Assembly (NCBI GenBank): GCA_041746635.1
Contig: JBGTGQ010000054.1
Location: 1-64,000 of the forward strand
DNA: 64,000 nucleotides
Reading direction: 5' to 3'
DNA from: CAMASH01 sp041746635
Lineage (GTDB): Bacteria; Verrucomicrobiota; Verrucomicrobiia; Chthoniobacterales; Terrimicrobiaceae
Of the stretch, positions 8,850-17,694 are shown piece by piece. The notes beneath the pieces were generated by a model that saw nothing but the letters and a program-made list of their open reading frames with translations, had not been told where the DNA came from and made no database searches. Every line of letters begins with the position of its first letter. Positions within the stretch are counted from its first letter, which is position 1. Made by a program: the position numbers and the translations under genes.

Positions 8850-10174
8850 CCGACATCTATTTTCAAGGTTTCTGGCGGATGGATTGGGGACTTGGCAATC
8901 CCAACAAAACCGCCGCTCTGATTGCGATTCTCATCATTGCCGTGTGGGGATTCGCCTACATCCGAAAATGGGGCTTTTGGTTGGCGGTCGTCCTTTTTAC
9001 TGCGATGGGTATTTGCCTCATTCATACATTTTCACGGGGTGGTCTCATTGCTGCGGCAGCGGGCCTGGCCATTCTGGCGTGGCAGGCTCCACGGCCCTGG
9101 AAAAAGCGCAGAATGATTGCTCTCGGGATCTCCGCTTGGGCTATCATCGGATTTTCCGTTTTCGTGCAGGCGCACGAGCGATACGGACAAGGCGTGGTCA
9201 AGGAGGACCGGTCAATCACCAATCGGGTCGCACTTTGGAAGTCCGCGCCGGCAATGATGGTTGACGCACCGGACGGATGGGGAATCGGGCAATCCGGGAT
9301 TTCCTACGTTCGCTGGTATCAACCCATTGAACGGAGTGAACCTTACCGCACGTTTGTGAATAGTCATTTGACCTGGCTCGTCGAACTCGGCTGGATCGGC
9401 AGGTTTCTTTACGTCACTGGCTGGGGATTGATTCTTCTTCTTTGTTGGCCAACAAAGAATGCCCAAGCTCTGGCAATTCCCATGGCGGTGTGGGTCAGCT
9501 TCGGCGTCTCAGCCGTCTTTAGCTCCGTAGCTGAATCTCCATGGCTTTGGATCATACCGGCACTCACCTTGATTTTTGCCATCGGTTTCCGGTTCAGATG
9601 GAACTTATGGCCCAAGCCGGTTTCATTCGCCTTACCTGCAGGGGGTGCCTTGGCGCTTTGCCTTGTCCTTTTCTTCATCGGGAGAAATATGAACTCCCCC
9701 GTAAAAAAACAAGGTGAACTCGTGATCTTTGGATCCGGAAAACCGGAATATCTGGTCCTCGCAGATACTGCCGTCCTCGGACAAAATTATCACCGCGTCT
9801 TGAGGCAGTGTGCTGAAAAAGCCATTCTACCCACCATCGGTATTACGGAGTCACCGTCCTCGTTAACGGGGATTCGAGACACAAAAATCGTTTTGGCTGG
9901 CCTTAATGGCTCCACCCCCGTTGAAGCTTTGCTGGAAATTTTCGCAGATACCCAGCAAGTGCTGGTGGTAAATCCAAAACTTTTGCCCGAGCAAATTGGA
10001 CTTTCAACCGGACAAGAGGATCGCATTGAAGTGCTGTTTGGCGAATTTGCCCAAGCTGGCACCTTGCCCAACTGGAGCAAGGTTGCCACGGTAAAAAAAC
10101 TTCCTGCCATCGGTGACTTTCTCCCGGATTGGCCGATGAACCTTTTTCAGATTTCATCCAGCACGAATGAATAG
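8846..10174 (+). CDS. O-antigen-ligase-like polytopic membrane protein
   Basis: 442 residues from an ATG overlapping the previous stop. About eight or nine hydrophobic segments occupy residues 15-280. The loop RTFVNSHLTWLVELGWIG (about 172-190) resembles the HN.L.....GIxG signature of Wzy_C/O-antigen ligase proteins, which join glycans to lipid or protein acceptors at the periplasmic face. The C-terminal 150 residues form a soluble domain that looks like a degenerate alpha/beta fold (IVLAGLNGSTPVEALLEIF) without an obvious catalytic Ser. The combination is unusual. With two GT-C genes downstream, a periplasmic glycan-transfer role is reasonable. The 3' end overlaps the rhodanese gene by 8 nt. 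Confidence 0.65.
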   Translation: MTDIYFQGFWRMDWGLGNPNKTAALIAILIIAVWGFAYIRKWGFWLAVVLFTAMGICLIHTFSRGGLIAAAAGLAILAWQAPRPWKKRRMIALGISAWAIIGFSVFVQAHERYGQGVVKEDRSITNRVALWKSAPAMMVDAPDGWGIGQSGISYVRWYQPIERSEPYRTFVNSHLTWLVELGWIGRFLYVTGWGLILLLCWPTKNAQALAIPMAVWVSFGVSAVFSSVAESPWLWIIPALTLIFAIGFRFRWNLWPKPVSFALPAGGALALCLVLFFIGRNMNSPVKKQGELVIFGSGKPEYLVLADTAVLGQNYHRVLRQCAEKAILPTIGITESPSSLTGIRDTKIVLAGLNGSTPVEALLEIFADTQQVLVVNPKLLPEQIGLSTGQEDRIEVLFGEFAQAGTLPNWSKVATVKKLPAIGDFLPDWPMNLFQISSSTNE

Positions 10175-10727
10175 TGACTTCCGTTCCCAACTCCGGGCCG
10201 ACTTGATTGGATGCTGGCTGATCGCCACCGCCGCACTGTGCGCCGGTCTTGTCATCAATCAGTTTCGCGATACTCCGCTTCCGCTCATGTATAAACCGAA
10301 AGCGGCGCGAATTGATGATGCCGTTGCAAAAATCGTCACAGAACCGACCTCTGATGCTGAATCGTTGCTGCCCCAGCAGAACGCACTGCCGGCGCGTCTC
10401 ACCCTCGAAGAATTTCAAAATTTCGTAGATCGGAAACAAGGTTTGGTGGTCGATGCACGACCGGAAATTTTTCATCGGCTTGGTCACGTTCCCGGCGCAC
10501 TCGCTTTGCCCCGTGACGACTTCGAGACTTTCTATCGTCAGAATCAGAGCGTTTTGGAATCCGACAAGACTCAGGCTCTGGTAATTTATTGCTCAGGGGG
10601 TTCCTGTGAAGACAGTGATCTCATCGAGTCGGCCTTGCGCAAGCTCGGCTACACTCGGATTTCCATTTTTCAAGGCGGCTGGAGCGAGTGGAAAAATGCT
10701 GGACTTCCAGAGGAGACGGGGCAATGA
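10167..10727 (+). CDS. Membrane-anchored rhodanese-like sulfurtransferase
   Basis: 186 residues. One membrane segment near the N-terminus (LIGCWLIATAALCAGLVINQF, about 12-32) is followed by a linker and a single rhodanese domain. The domain shows VVDARPEIFHRLGHVPGALALP and the active-site loop CSGGSCED (catalytic Cys about 142), then the family ending FQGGWSEWKNAGLP. The enzyme should face the periplasm and bind persulfide or exchange thiols there. It overlaps both neighbours. Pairing with a MauE/DoxX protein is recurrent in bacteria and suggests a thiol or disulfide task. Confidence 0.88.
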   Translation: MNSDFRSQLRADLIGCWLIATAALCAGLVINQFRDTPLPLMYKPKAARIDDAVAKIVTEPTSDAESLLPQQNALPARLTLEEFQNFVDRKQGLVVDARPEIFHRLGHVPGALALPRDDFETFYRQNQSVLESDKTQALVIYCSGGSCEDSDLIESALRKLGYTRISIFQGGWSEWKNAGLPEETGQ

Positions 10728-11173
10728 AACGGGTTCTCTTCAATCGCTGGATACTGTTCATTCTTCGCCTGCTGGTCGGAGGTGTTTTCGTCTATGCGGG
10801 TATCACCAAAGTGCAGCATCCGCTGAATTTTGCCGACAGCATTGCCACATTTCAGATCCTGCCCACGCAACTGATCAATGTCCTCGCAATGTCCTTGCCT
10901 CCATTCGAAATCATCGTCGGATTAATGCTCATAATCGGATGGAAAGTTCGACTGGCGGCATTTGCGATTTTCATTTTGACCGTGATTTTTGCCATCGCCC
11001 TTTCTCAAGCACTCATCCGGGGGCTTGAGGTGGATTGCGGGTGTTTTGGTTCTGGTAAACCCTCCCTATTGAAAACATGGGCATCGCTCGGGCGCGACAT
11101 TCTCCTCATGGCGGCCAGCGTATGGCTTTACGCCGTCTCCTTCATGCGAAAGGGGGAAGGACGTGCGAAATGA
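10724..11173 (+). CDS. MauE/DoxX-family membrane protein
   Basis: 149 residues starting at an ATG that overlaps the rhodanese stop. Four hydrophobic segments are visible. The signature VDCGCFG (about residues 103-109) lies at the membrane edge, as in MauE-type proteins and the DoxX-like partners of rhodaneses. These proteins are linked to periplasmic thiol-disulfide chemistry. Two Cys in CGC could relay electrons or sulfur with the rhodanese Cys. The 3' end overlaps the next gene by 11 nt. Confidence 0.82.
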   Translation: MKRVLFNRWILFILRLLVGGVFVYAGITKVQHPLNFADSIATFQILPTQLINVLAMSLPPFEIIVGLMLIIGWKVRLAAFAIFILTVIFAIALSQALIRGLEVDCGCFGSGKPSLLKTWASLGRDILLMAASVWLYAVSFMRKGEGRAK

Positions 11174-12509
11174 TCCGTCTCAGAGGAGCGAGTCAGATCG
11201 AACGATAACCGCATCACCTCCCGCTGATGCTACTCTCAATTTTGCTCGCCGAACCTCCGATAAGATCGGCGCTCAGACAATGGCTTTATCAGGCGTTGGC
11301 GGGTTCCTGCTGGCATGGCTCATTGCGAGCCGCGCCGAATATCTCACCCCAGCGGTACATCTTTTGCTTTTTTCAGGACTGACGGCCTTGCCCATGGTTG
11401 CCTTGAGCGTGCTGGTAAACAGAACGCATCTGCGGGAAACCAGCGGCTTTCGGAAGGCTCCCAATAGTCCGAATCTCCGGCGCAGCGCAATCAAGGTCAT
11501 CGGCCTGTTGGCGACTCTCGCGATACTTGGAATCTGCTACTGGCTGTTTCCAGAATATGGCCGAGCCCATTACGCCACTGTCTGGCACGCCGCACAGATG
11601 GCCGCGATTCCCGCTCTTTTCCTGACCGTCGGATATTTTGTTTGGGCGGATTGCCGCATGGCCGAACCAGAAGATGGATATTGGCATTTTGGAATGCTCG
11701 TGCTCGGAAGGTGGAAGCATTTGAACCGTCCCGTCCTGCGCGAATACTGCTTGGGGTGGGTGATCAAGGGGTTCTTTCTCCCGTTCATGCTATCCGGCGT
11801 GGCGGAACACGCGGTTGTGCTGCTAAAGGAGGGTTGGAATCCTTCGACCTTCGCGACCCTCTACCTCACGACTTTTACACTCATCCTGACGATTGATACG
11901 ATCTTTGGTGCCATTGGATATTTGCTGACTCTTCGCGTTCTTGATGCGCAAATTCGCTCGCCCCAGCCCACTTGGCTTGGATGGGTTTCAACCATCATCT
12001 GTTACGTGCCATTCTCCCAATTTCTGCACCGGGCATTCCTCGACTACAAAGGAGAGATCGACTGGTCCGCGTGGCTGGGAAATCAGCCAATTGTTTTCAT
12101 CACCTGGGGATTCGCCATTCTGGTTCTCAAAGCCTTCTACGTCTGGGCAACAATCTCATTCGGATGCCGATTCTCGAATCTGACCAACCGGGGTATCATT
12201 GTGGACGGCCCGTATCGTTACATGAAGCACCCGGCCTACCTCGCCAAAAATCTGTCGTGGTGGCTGATTTCGGTCCCGTTCGTCGCTCATGGTGATTTCC
12301 TGACCAATCTCAAAGCCTGCATCCTTCTGGGGCTGACGAACGTCATTTATTTTGTTCGCGCCAAAACCGAAGAACACCACCTTTCCGAAGATCCCGCATA
12401 TCGGCTTTACTCAGACTGGATCAGCCGCTTCGGGTGGGGAACCACCGTCAAATGTGCTTTTGCCGTGGCACGTAACCGATGTTTCCCCAACCGACCTCTG
12501 CCGGAGTAA
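11163..12509 (+). CDS. ICMT-like methyltransferase, polytopic membrane protein
   Basis: 448 residues from a GTG start that overlaps the MauE gene by 11 nt. There are roughly ten membrane segments. The C-terminal third carries the isoprenylcysteine carboxyl methyltransferase/PEMT-type signature GPYRYMKHPAYLAKNLSWW (about 348-366), followed by a charged EEHHL and DPAYRLY pair (about 400-415), typical of AdoMet and substrate contacts. Bacterial relatives act on diverse lipids or unknown substrates, so a Cys-methylating role should not be assumed. The occurrence next to Cys-tailed membrane peptides at 15.1 and 18.5 kb is suggestive only. Confidence 0.75.
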   Translation: MRNDPSQRSESDRTITASPPADATLNFARRTSDKIGAQTMALSGVGGFLLAWLIASRAEYLTPAVHLLLFSGLTALPMVALSVLVNRTHLRETSGFRKAPNSPNLRRSAIKVIGLLATLAILGICYWLFPEYGRAHYATVWHAAQMAAIPALFLTVGYFVWADCRMAEPEDGYWHFGMLVLGRWKHLNRPVLREYCLGWVIKGFFLPFMLSGVAEHAVVLLKEGWNPSTFATLYLTTFTLILTIDTIFGAIGYLLTLRVLDAQIRSPQPTWLGWVSTIICYVPFSQFLHRAFLDYKGEIDWSAWLGNQPIVFITWGFAILVLKAFYVWATISFGCRFSNLTNRGIIVDGPYRYMKHPAYLAKNLSWWLISVPFVAHGDFLTNLKACILLGLTNVIYFVRAKTEEHHLSEDPAYRLYSDWISRFGWGTTVKCAFAVARNRCFPNRPLPE

Positions 12510-12511
12510 AA

Positions 12512-13762
12512 ATGTTTTCCCGGCGCTTCGCTCAATATTGGCTTTATGGTTTGGTCCTCGTAGGATCGGTTCTGCGAGTCATTAGTTGTTTTCAACATCA
12601 GCCCACGGATTATCTTTTCTCTGATCCCAAGCGTCATTGGCTGAACGGAGAACGCCTGCTTGCCCCTGATTTCATGGGGGCATCTGATCCCATATTGTAT
12701 CAGGTTTATATAGGGCTGATCCGAGCAGCGACGGGCGACCAGGCACTACTCCTTGTCGCGATTTGCGCCGTCTTGTCTGTCGTCATGCCTTGGACTTATT
12801 ACCGTGCCGCTCGCGAGTTCGGTTTGGCAAGAAGCCCGAGCGTCACAGTCTGGGCATTGATCGCCATCACTCCGTCTCTCATCACGATCTACCATTATTT
12901 CATGATGGAAACCCTGTTGCTCCCGCTGGTGGGGGTGGCGCTTTGGATGTCAGGGAGGCACTTGCGAAAAGGTGGGCGAAGTCCCTTCCTTTGGGCATCC
13001 CTTTTTTGGGTTCTTGCCTGTCTGACAAAGGCGACCGTCGCCCCTCTGGCCGCCGTCTGTCTGGGGTGGGCATGGTGGGCGAAATCGCGGCGTTTCTCCG
13101 ATGGTCTATTGGCAGCGGCACTTGCCGTTTTTCTGATGGCCCCCAATGCCATTCGAACACAACAGTTTTTGGGGTTCGCTGCCCCGCTCGGAAATCCTTG
13201 GCTGACGAAGATTCAGCATCGGTCGGGAGATAAAACCATCCGCATTAATTTCGGGAAAGGGCAGTGGAATTTTAGTTCCCCAAGCTGCTACATGCAGCCC
13301 TTGGAGCCGTTGAGTAGTTGGGCCTTGCGCCGGGCGTGGGACGATTCTGTCGTCGAAATTTCCATCGATCCCGCCAATGGAGCCAACGACTGGAAAGCTG
13401 CTTACGCGAATCTCGCGATTGATGGCAAGGAATGGTTTACCCAACTCGGTGAAAACGTTCTCATGTTTCTCTTTGCGGCATCGTGGCCGGACAATAACCG
13501 CGCAGAGTGGGATGGTTGGCTGTCCAATATCTGCCGTTGGCTTTGGGCTCCGCTGATCTTTTTTGTTCTCGATTGCAATGTTCGGGAGTTCATCCGGCGG
13601 CGGTTTGACCTGCTACCCATTGCTGTTACGGTCCTCACCCTATTTCTGGCCTTCCAGAACGTCGCGACTTCTGAGGGGCGCTACCGAAAGCCGCTGGAAC
13701 CGCTCCTGCTCATGAACTTGGTTTGGGCAATTTCGCCACCACCACAGAGGACAAGGCCGTGA
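12512..13762 (+). CDS. GT-C-like membrane glycosyltransferase
   Basis: 416 residues from the ATG at 12512, two nt after the previous stop; an ATG at 12479 inside the upstream gene is less likely. The N-terminal loop after the first membrane segment carries Asp/Lys/Arg residues (TDYLFSDPKRHWLNGERLL), where GT-C enzymes keep their catalytic Asp. About nine hydrophobic segments follow (for example WALIAITPSLITIYHYFMMETLLLPL). This matches the ArnT/PMT-like architecture of transferases using polyprenyl-phosphate sugars at the periplasmic face. Exact donor and acceptor are unknown. The gene overlaps the next by a GTGA junction. Confidence 0.65.
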   Translation: MFSRRFAQYWLYGLVLVGSVLRVISCFQHQPTDYLFSDPKRHWLNGERLLAPDFMGASDPILYQVYIGLIRAATGDQALLLVAICAVLSVVMPWTYYRAAREFGLARSPSVTVWALIAITPSLITIYHYFMMETLLLPLVGVALWMSGRHLRKGGRSPFLWASLFWVLACLTKATVAPLAAVCLGWAWWAKSRRFSDGLLAAALAVFLMAPNAIRTQQFLGFAAPLGNPWLTKIQHRSGDKTIRINFGKGQWNFSSPSCYMQPLEPLSSWALRRAWDDSVVEISIDPANGANDWKAAYANLAIDGKEWFTQLGENVLMFLFAASWPDNNRAEWDGWLSNICRWLWAPLIFFVLDCNVREFIRRRFDLLPIAVTVLTLFLAFQNVATSEGRYRKPLEPLLLMNLVWAISPPPQRTRP

Positions 13763-14994
13763 AAGAGAGAATGGCCGATTTCTGCCGAAAGTATCAGGAA
13801 ATCATCTTCTGGCTCGTCATCGGCATTTCTCTCGATGCGGCGTTTCTGATGGTGAAGGACGCTCCGTTGGTCGCCGATGAGGGATACCACCTGCCGCAAA
13901 TCAGCGGCTTTCTCAGCGGGAATTTCGAGACCTCTCCGCATCTCACCGTCATGCCGGTTTACCACGCCATGATGGCGGGCATCCTCAAACTCATTGGTGC
14001 CGAATCGGTGGCTGAAGCCAGGTTGATTACATTTCTCGGATCTGCGTTCAGCATTTGGTTTTTCTACCTGATCGTTCGACGGCTTTGGCCCGATCAACGC
14101 TATCTCCGCACGGCGCAGTTCGTCTTCCTGCCGATTCTATTTCCAATGCATTTTCTGATTTACACGGACACCTGGGCTCTCGCTTTTGTCCTTATCGCAT
14201 TGGAACGAGCTTTGGCGAATCGGCCGTGGCAGAGCGCCGCCGCTGTCGCAGTTGCAGTTTTGATGCGCCAGCCCAATCTGGTCTGGGCGGGCATGATTTG
14301 GGTTCTGCTGGTCTGGCAACCCGGACCGCTCCACGCCACTTGGCAGTTCATTAAAGAATGCTGGCACCGAACAACCCTCCCTTTTGCGCTGATTTTCGCT
14401 ACGTTTTGCGGTTTTTTTGTGATCAACCGCGGAATAGCCGTGGGCGATAAACATCAACATGAGATTGGCTTCAATCCCGCGAATCTCTGGTTTTTTGGAC
14501 TGTGTTTCTTCATTTTCTTCCTTCCAACCTGTTTCGGGACACTGACCCGACACTGGAAACACCTTCGTCGGCATCCCATTTTCACCACTCTGGGTTTCGC
14601 CGCTGGGCTGGCCACGTTCCTGAGCACCTACCATGCCTCCCACCAATACAATCAGGCTTCCCTGTGGTTCTACTTGCGGAATCGAGTCTTGCACTGGACC
14701 ACTCAAACCACCCTGCTCAAGTTCCTGGCATTTATCCCCGCATTTCTCGGTTTGGCCGGGTTTATTCTCGGACCCGTGAAAGAGAGAAGATTCCGAATCC
14801 TGATTCCGGCTTCACTGGCTTCCATTGTGGTTATGCCCCTCATCGAACAGCGGTATTATCTTGTCCCTTTCGCCATCTTACTTGCATTCAGGGGTTTGGA
14901 ACAGAGAAAGCTTGAATGGCTCAACACAGGTTTTTACGTGTGCGTCGCTTTCGGGTTGCAATGGGCGATTGCCAGAAACCTTTTTTTCCTCTGA
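13759..14994 (+). CDS. ALG10/DIE2-like GT-C glycosyltransferase
   Basis: 411 residues from a GTG at 13759 overlapping the preceding stop (GTGA); an ATG at 13771 and a TTG at 13723 are alternatives. The sequence around residues 33-60 (KDAPLVADEGYHLPQISGF) and the later LMRQPNLVWAG resemble eukaryotic ALG10 alpha-glucosyltransferase motifs (DEIFH and RQTNIVW in that family). The rest is a string of membrane segments. Bacterial ALG10-like proteins are poorly characterised and are probably periplasmic polyprenyl-phosphate-sugar transferases. It ends the long operon; its stop lies at the edge of the sequence that is repeated again near 18.41 kb. Confidence 0.7.
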   Translation: MKERMADFCRKYQEIIFWLVIGISLDAAFLMVKDAPLVADEGYHLPQISGFLSGNFETSPHLTVMPVYHAMMAGILKLIGAESVAEARLITFLGSAFSIWFFYLIVRRLWPDQRYLRTAQFVFLPILFPMHFLIYTDTWALAFVLIALERALANRPWQSAAAVAVAVLMRQPNLVWAGMIWVLLVWQPGPLHATWQFIKECWHRTTLPFALIFATFCGFFVINRGIAVGDKHQHEIGFNPANLWFFGLCFFIFFLPTCFGTLTRHWKHLRRHPIFTTLGFAAGLATFLSTYHASHQYNQASLWFYLRNRVLHWTTQTTLLKFLAFIPAFLGLAGFILGPVKERRFRILIPASLASIVVMPLIEQRYYLVPFAILLAFRGLEQRKLEWLNTGFYVCVAFGLQWAIARNLFFL

Positions 14995-15019
14995 GTCGGG
15001 AAAGCTTTTCGGTTTTTGG

Positions 15020-15049
15020 TTGACAGTGGAGCAATTGTTCTTTTGTAAT
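15020..15049 (+). promoter_or_regulatory. Promoter of peptide gene, copy 1
   Basis: TTGACA (15020-15025) and TGTAAT (15044-15049) are separated by 18 nt, a good housekeeping-sigma pattern. The same two boxes and spacing occur in copy 2. About 29 nt of leader follow before the ATG, with no clear Shine-Dalgarno sequence. Confidence 0.7.
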
Positions 15050-15078
15050 CCGCCCGTCATTACCACAACCGACACACC

Positions 15079-15255
15079 ATGAAAAATACCAAAGGATTTA
15101 TCGGACTCGCAACCTTCGTCGTATCGCTCTGGGCTGTTGTAGTCGTGACCTACGCCAAGCAAGCCACTCCAGGGGGAGAGAAGCTCGACCGCATCAGGCC
15201 ACTTCAGCAATCCTCCTGCTCCTCATCGAGCAGTTCGAGCAGCAGCGGAGAATAA
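15079..15255 (+). CDS. 58-aa membrane peptide with SSC-Ser9-GE tail, copy 1
   Basis: A short gene absent from usual ORF cut-offs. It encodes a Lys-containing N-terminus (MKNTKGFIG), one membrane segment (LATFVVSLWAVVVVTY, about 10-25), a short polar stretch (AKQATPGGEKLDRIRPLQQ) and the C-terminus SSCSSSSSSSSSGE. There is a single Cys, followed by nine Ser written with mixed codons, so the run is not a simple DNA slippage tract. Copy 2 at 18505 differs at four residues only and keeps the tail exactly. A membrane-anchored peptide with an exposed Cys/Ser tail suggests a substrate for modification or a tether. It is followed 18 nt later by a secreted YD-like protein. I know of no named family. 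Confidence 0.85.
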   Translation: MKNTKGFIGLATFVVSLWAVVVVTYAKQATPGGEKLDRIRPLQQSSCSSSSSSSSSGE

Positions 15256-15273
15256 ATATCCGTCTTTTGCTCG

Positions 15274-16710
15274 ATGAAGGGCCGTCGCCCCGGTTTCACG
15301 TTAGTGACTGGCATAATCGCCGGGATCGCCCAGTTCTCGGCGATATCGGCGTTCGCTTGCGGCGTTGAATGGAAGGTTCCACGAAACCATTTTGACGGTG
15401 TCAACGAGTACGGCCTCGTCAGCTATTGGAAGGAAATCGGGACGCTGGATATTGGCGAAGGGATAAATTTTCCGTTAATCATCGGGTTTCGTTCAGACTG
15501 GGATCGCTCTTCACCGTATTTGGGCCATGGATGGTTTCTTGGGATCTTTGATTCCTATTTCATTCAGCGAAGTGCCGACAGCTTTGATTTGATACAGCCA
15601 GACGGCTACACCGTGCCCTTTGGAAGGGACATAAAAAAACCCTCAGTGCTGAACGGGGCCAAAGGTTGGAAAGCGGAAATCAAGGGCGACACTATTTCTG
15701 TCTTCGCTTCATGCGGTTGGAAGCTCACCTTCGTGAAAGGAAAAATAGCCAGCATCGGCACCCCAAAAAATAGAACTCTCGATATCCAACGAGACGCTCA
15801 AGGCGTGGCTACTGCCGTGGTGAACGGGACCGCGGTGCTTATGAAAGTTCAGCGAGATCAATCAGGACTCCTGACCGATTTGATCTATGGGGGCAAAGCG
15901 ATCCGCTTGGAGAAGGTGGATAAACCGTTGCTCCAAACCATCAACGGCGTAAATGTGGTTGGCTCCAAGGCACCGGCGATCGGAAGGATTGTTCTTCCGT
16001 TCGGGGAGAACGTCTCGTTTGACTATGCTCCAACGGGGGAATTGAAGCCTGCCATGACGGTCAGTGAGCTAGATAAGGCTCCTCGTCCGATTACATGGGA
16101 CGCCAGCACCCGTATAATTTCGACGGATGGCGATTGGAATTACCAGATTACTCCGTCCGAGATACCGGGACACAATGCCGCCATCGCAAGGACAAACTCG
16201 GCCACGGGCGAGAAGGAGTCTTGGCATTATAACCAAAGCAATGGAGAGGAAGTTTCGAAGAAGGCGGGCGGCACCACCACGATTCGGAAGTGGTTCACCA
16301 GCGGCAAGCTGAACGGAAAGCCTCGGAGCGTGAGCAAGGTGGCTGGCGGCGAGGAGACGCTGGTTCGTAGTTGGAGCTACGATGAAAACGGGGTTTTGAT
16401 TCGTTCCTTCATCCTGATGAACAGCCCTCACATCTTCACCTACAGATATGACGAGAGAGGGAATCAAAATGAAATCATCGTAGACGGAAAGAGCTATGTT
16501 TCCAAAAAGTACGACGACTCGGGGCGCGTGATATCCAAAACCTTGGCTAATGGTGTAACAAAGGAGTTCGAGTATTTGAAAGACCGCATCAAACAAACGA
16601 CCAAATTGACCGATGGGAGCGTGGTCGTTAAGGAATTAGACCGGAATTTTCGCACTCTTGGCGATGCCCAAAACGAACTCGCCGAAGCCATCTATCTACC
16701 AAAACAATAA
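15274..16710 (+). CDS. Secreted YD/RHS-like protein, copy 1
   Basis: 478 residues with a signal peptide (about 1-28, ending SAFA before a Cys). The N-terminal half has a block conserved with the copy at 18714: HFDGVNEYG, SYW, PLIIGFRSDW, GHGWFLG, DGYTVPFGRD, GWKAEIK. The C-terminal part contains degenerate YD-type repeats (WSYDENGVLIRSF, YRYDERGNQNEII, KKYDDSGRVISK). Such beta-rich repeats build the shells of RHS/teneurin-like surface proteins, but this protein is small and no toxin domain is visible. The Cys just after the signal region could be a lipid-attachment site. It sits 18 nt behind the Cys/Ser-tailed peptide gene, so the two are co-expressed. Confidence 0.8.
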   Translation: MKGRRPGFTLVTGIIAGIAQFSAISAFACGVEWKVPRNHFDGVNEYGLVSYWKEIGTLDIGEGINFPLIIGFRSDWDRSSPYLGHGWFLGIFDSYFIQRSADSFDLIQPDGYTVPFGRDIKKPSVLNGAKGWKAEIKGDTISVFASCGWKLTFVKGKIASIGTPKNRTLDIQRDAQGVATAVVNGTAVLMKVQRDQSGLLTDLIYGGKAIRLEKVDKPLLQTINGVNVVGSKAPAIGRIVLPFGENVSFDYAPTGELKPAMTVSELDKAPRPITWDASTRIISTDGDWNYQITPSEIPGHNAAIARTNSATGEKESWHYNQSNGEEVSKKAGGTTTIRKWFTSGKLNGKPRSVSKVAGGEETLVRSWSYDENGVLIRSFILMNSPHIFTYRYDERGNQNEIIVDGKSYVSKKYDDSGRVISKTLANGVTKEFEYLKDRIKQTTKLTDGSVVVKELDRNFRTLGDAQNELAEAIYLPKQ

Positions 16711-17084
16711 TGCTTATGAAAAAAACAACTGCGTACATCGTCATCGTCGCGGCTCTAGCGCACATGTGCTGGGCCGTCGAACAACCCACCTCAACAGTCA
16801 GTTACTCTGGTGATACCTACATTCCATACGATCCCGATGGGGGCTCTTTCATCAATGTCTCCACGTCCCAGAGGCCGTTGCCTGATTGTGACGGAGACAC
16901 TGCCAACGGCGATCCAGATTTCTTTTGGGACTTCGGCCCCTTGAATGGCACTGACAACGCTGATGGCACCGCCAAAATTGAGAATAACACCGCAGGTGAA
17001 TATCAAGTAAAAGTCCACTGCACCCAAGAGTATACCTACTACGGTGGTGGCGGATCTTACACTAACGAAACTGAGCAGGAATAA
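16710..17084 (+). CDS. Small secreted acidic protein
   Basis: Up to 124 residues; the ATG at 16710 overlaps the previous stop, and an ATG at 16716 gives an equally good start. A signal peptide (KKTTAYIVIVAALAHMCWA) is followed by an acidic, Gly/Thr/Tyr-rich region with a short Ig/PKD-like pattern (FFWDFGPLNGTDNADG, then AGEYQVKVHC). Two Cys may form a disulfide. The family is not recognised. It probably works with the YD-like protein encoded upstream. The second module has a different, Cys-rich small protein at this position. Confidence 0.65.
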   Translation: MLMKKTTAYIVIVAALAHMCWAVEQPTSTVSYSGDTYIPYDPDGGSFINVSTSQRPLPDCDGDTANGDPDFFWDFGPLNGTDNADGTAKIENNTAGEYQVKVHCTQEYTYYGGGGSYTNETEQE

Positions 17085-17103
17085 GCAAAACCAATAAACA
17101 AAC

Positions 17104-17688
17104 ATGAAAAGAACACTCATTTTTCTCTCCGTAATTTCGATAGCTGCCGTTGCCAACGCTCAGCAGAAGGCTGTCGTCCAAACTCCCGGGACTGTAAGCT
17201 TCGTGGGGTCGTCGGGTGGAACTACCTCGGTCACCTATAATTTCACCCTTCAAGACCAGAGTTCAGCGCGAAACCCCATGAAGAACAAGTCGGTTCAAAT
17301 TTACGAGAATCTTGGTAGCCGCACGATGACGTGGAAAACCGCGTCGGGGGCAACCTTCCACACGCAGACCGACCCCCCAGCGAATGGTAATCAGGCGTTC
17401 CACGGGACGACTTCCGGGTCGGGAGGGTGGTCGGATGTAATCACGATGGGGCCGGCCTCCACCAACTATTTGCTCCAAGCACTCGGGCAGACGAATCCGC
17501 CTACGACGGCCACCTTGGAGCATGGAAGCTACGCCCACAACTACGTCTCTGCGACCTATCTGGGCACTTCCTATACATTCTCGCCACCATTGAATCAGAA
17601 TAAGGCTTATAATTTTATCGTTACAGCCACGCCTAAAACCGGCGGCGGTTATACGCTCGCATATTCGACTTCCGGCGTCACCCCGTAA
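17104..17688 (+). CDS. Secreted beta-rich protein
   Basis: 194 residues with a signal peptide (MKRTLIFLSVISIAAVANAQ, cleaved after ANA). The mature part is Gly/Ser/Thr-rich, has no Cys, and alternates short strands (TTSVTYNFTLQDQ; TMTWKTASGATF; AHNYVSATYLGTSYTF). This is the look of an extracellular beta-sandwich or adhesin-like domain. It lies 19 nt after the acidic protein and 6 nt before the next gene. No counterpart is seen in the second module. Confidence 0.65.
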   Translation: MKRTLIFLSVISIAAVANAQQKAVVQTPGTVSFVGSSGGTTSVTYNFTLQDQSSARNPMKNKSVQIYENLGSRTMTWKTASGATFHTQTDPPANGNQAFHGTTSGSGGWSDVITMGPASTNYLLQALGQTNPPTTATLEHGSYAHNYVSATYLGTSYTFSPPLNQNKAYNFIVTATPKTGGGYTLAYSTSGVTP

Positions 17689-17694
17689 GCTGAT

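Larger units (their letters stand above)
14988..15255 (+). repeat. Module repeat, copy 1 (promoter + peptide gene)
   Basis: This stretch is similar base by base to 18413-18681. Similarity starts at a shared CCTCTGA, runs through a nearly identical promoter and leader and covers the whole 58-codon peptide gene. It fades after the stop codon. Differences are scattered and mostly silent in the coding part, so the copies look like an old duplication under selection. Confidence 0.9.
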
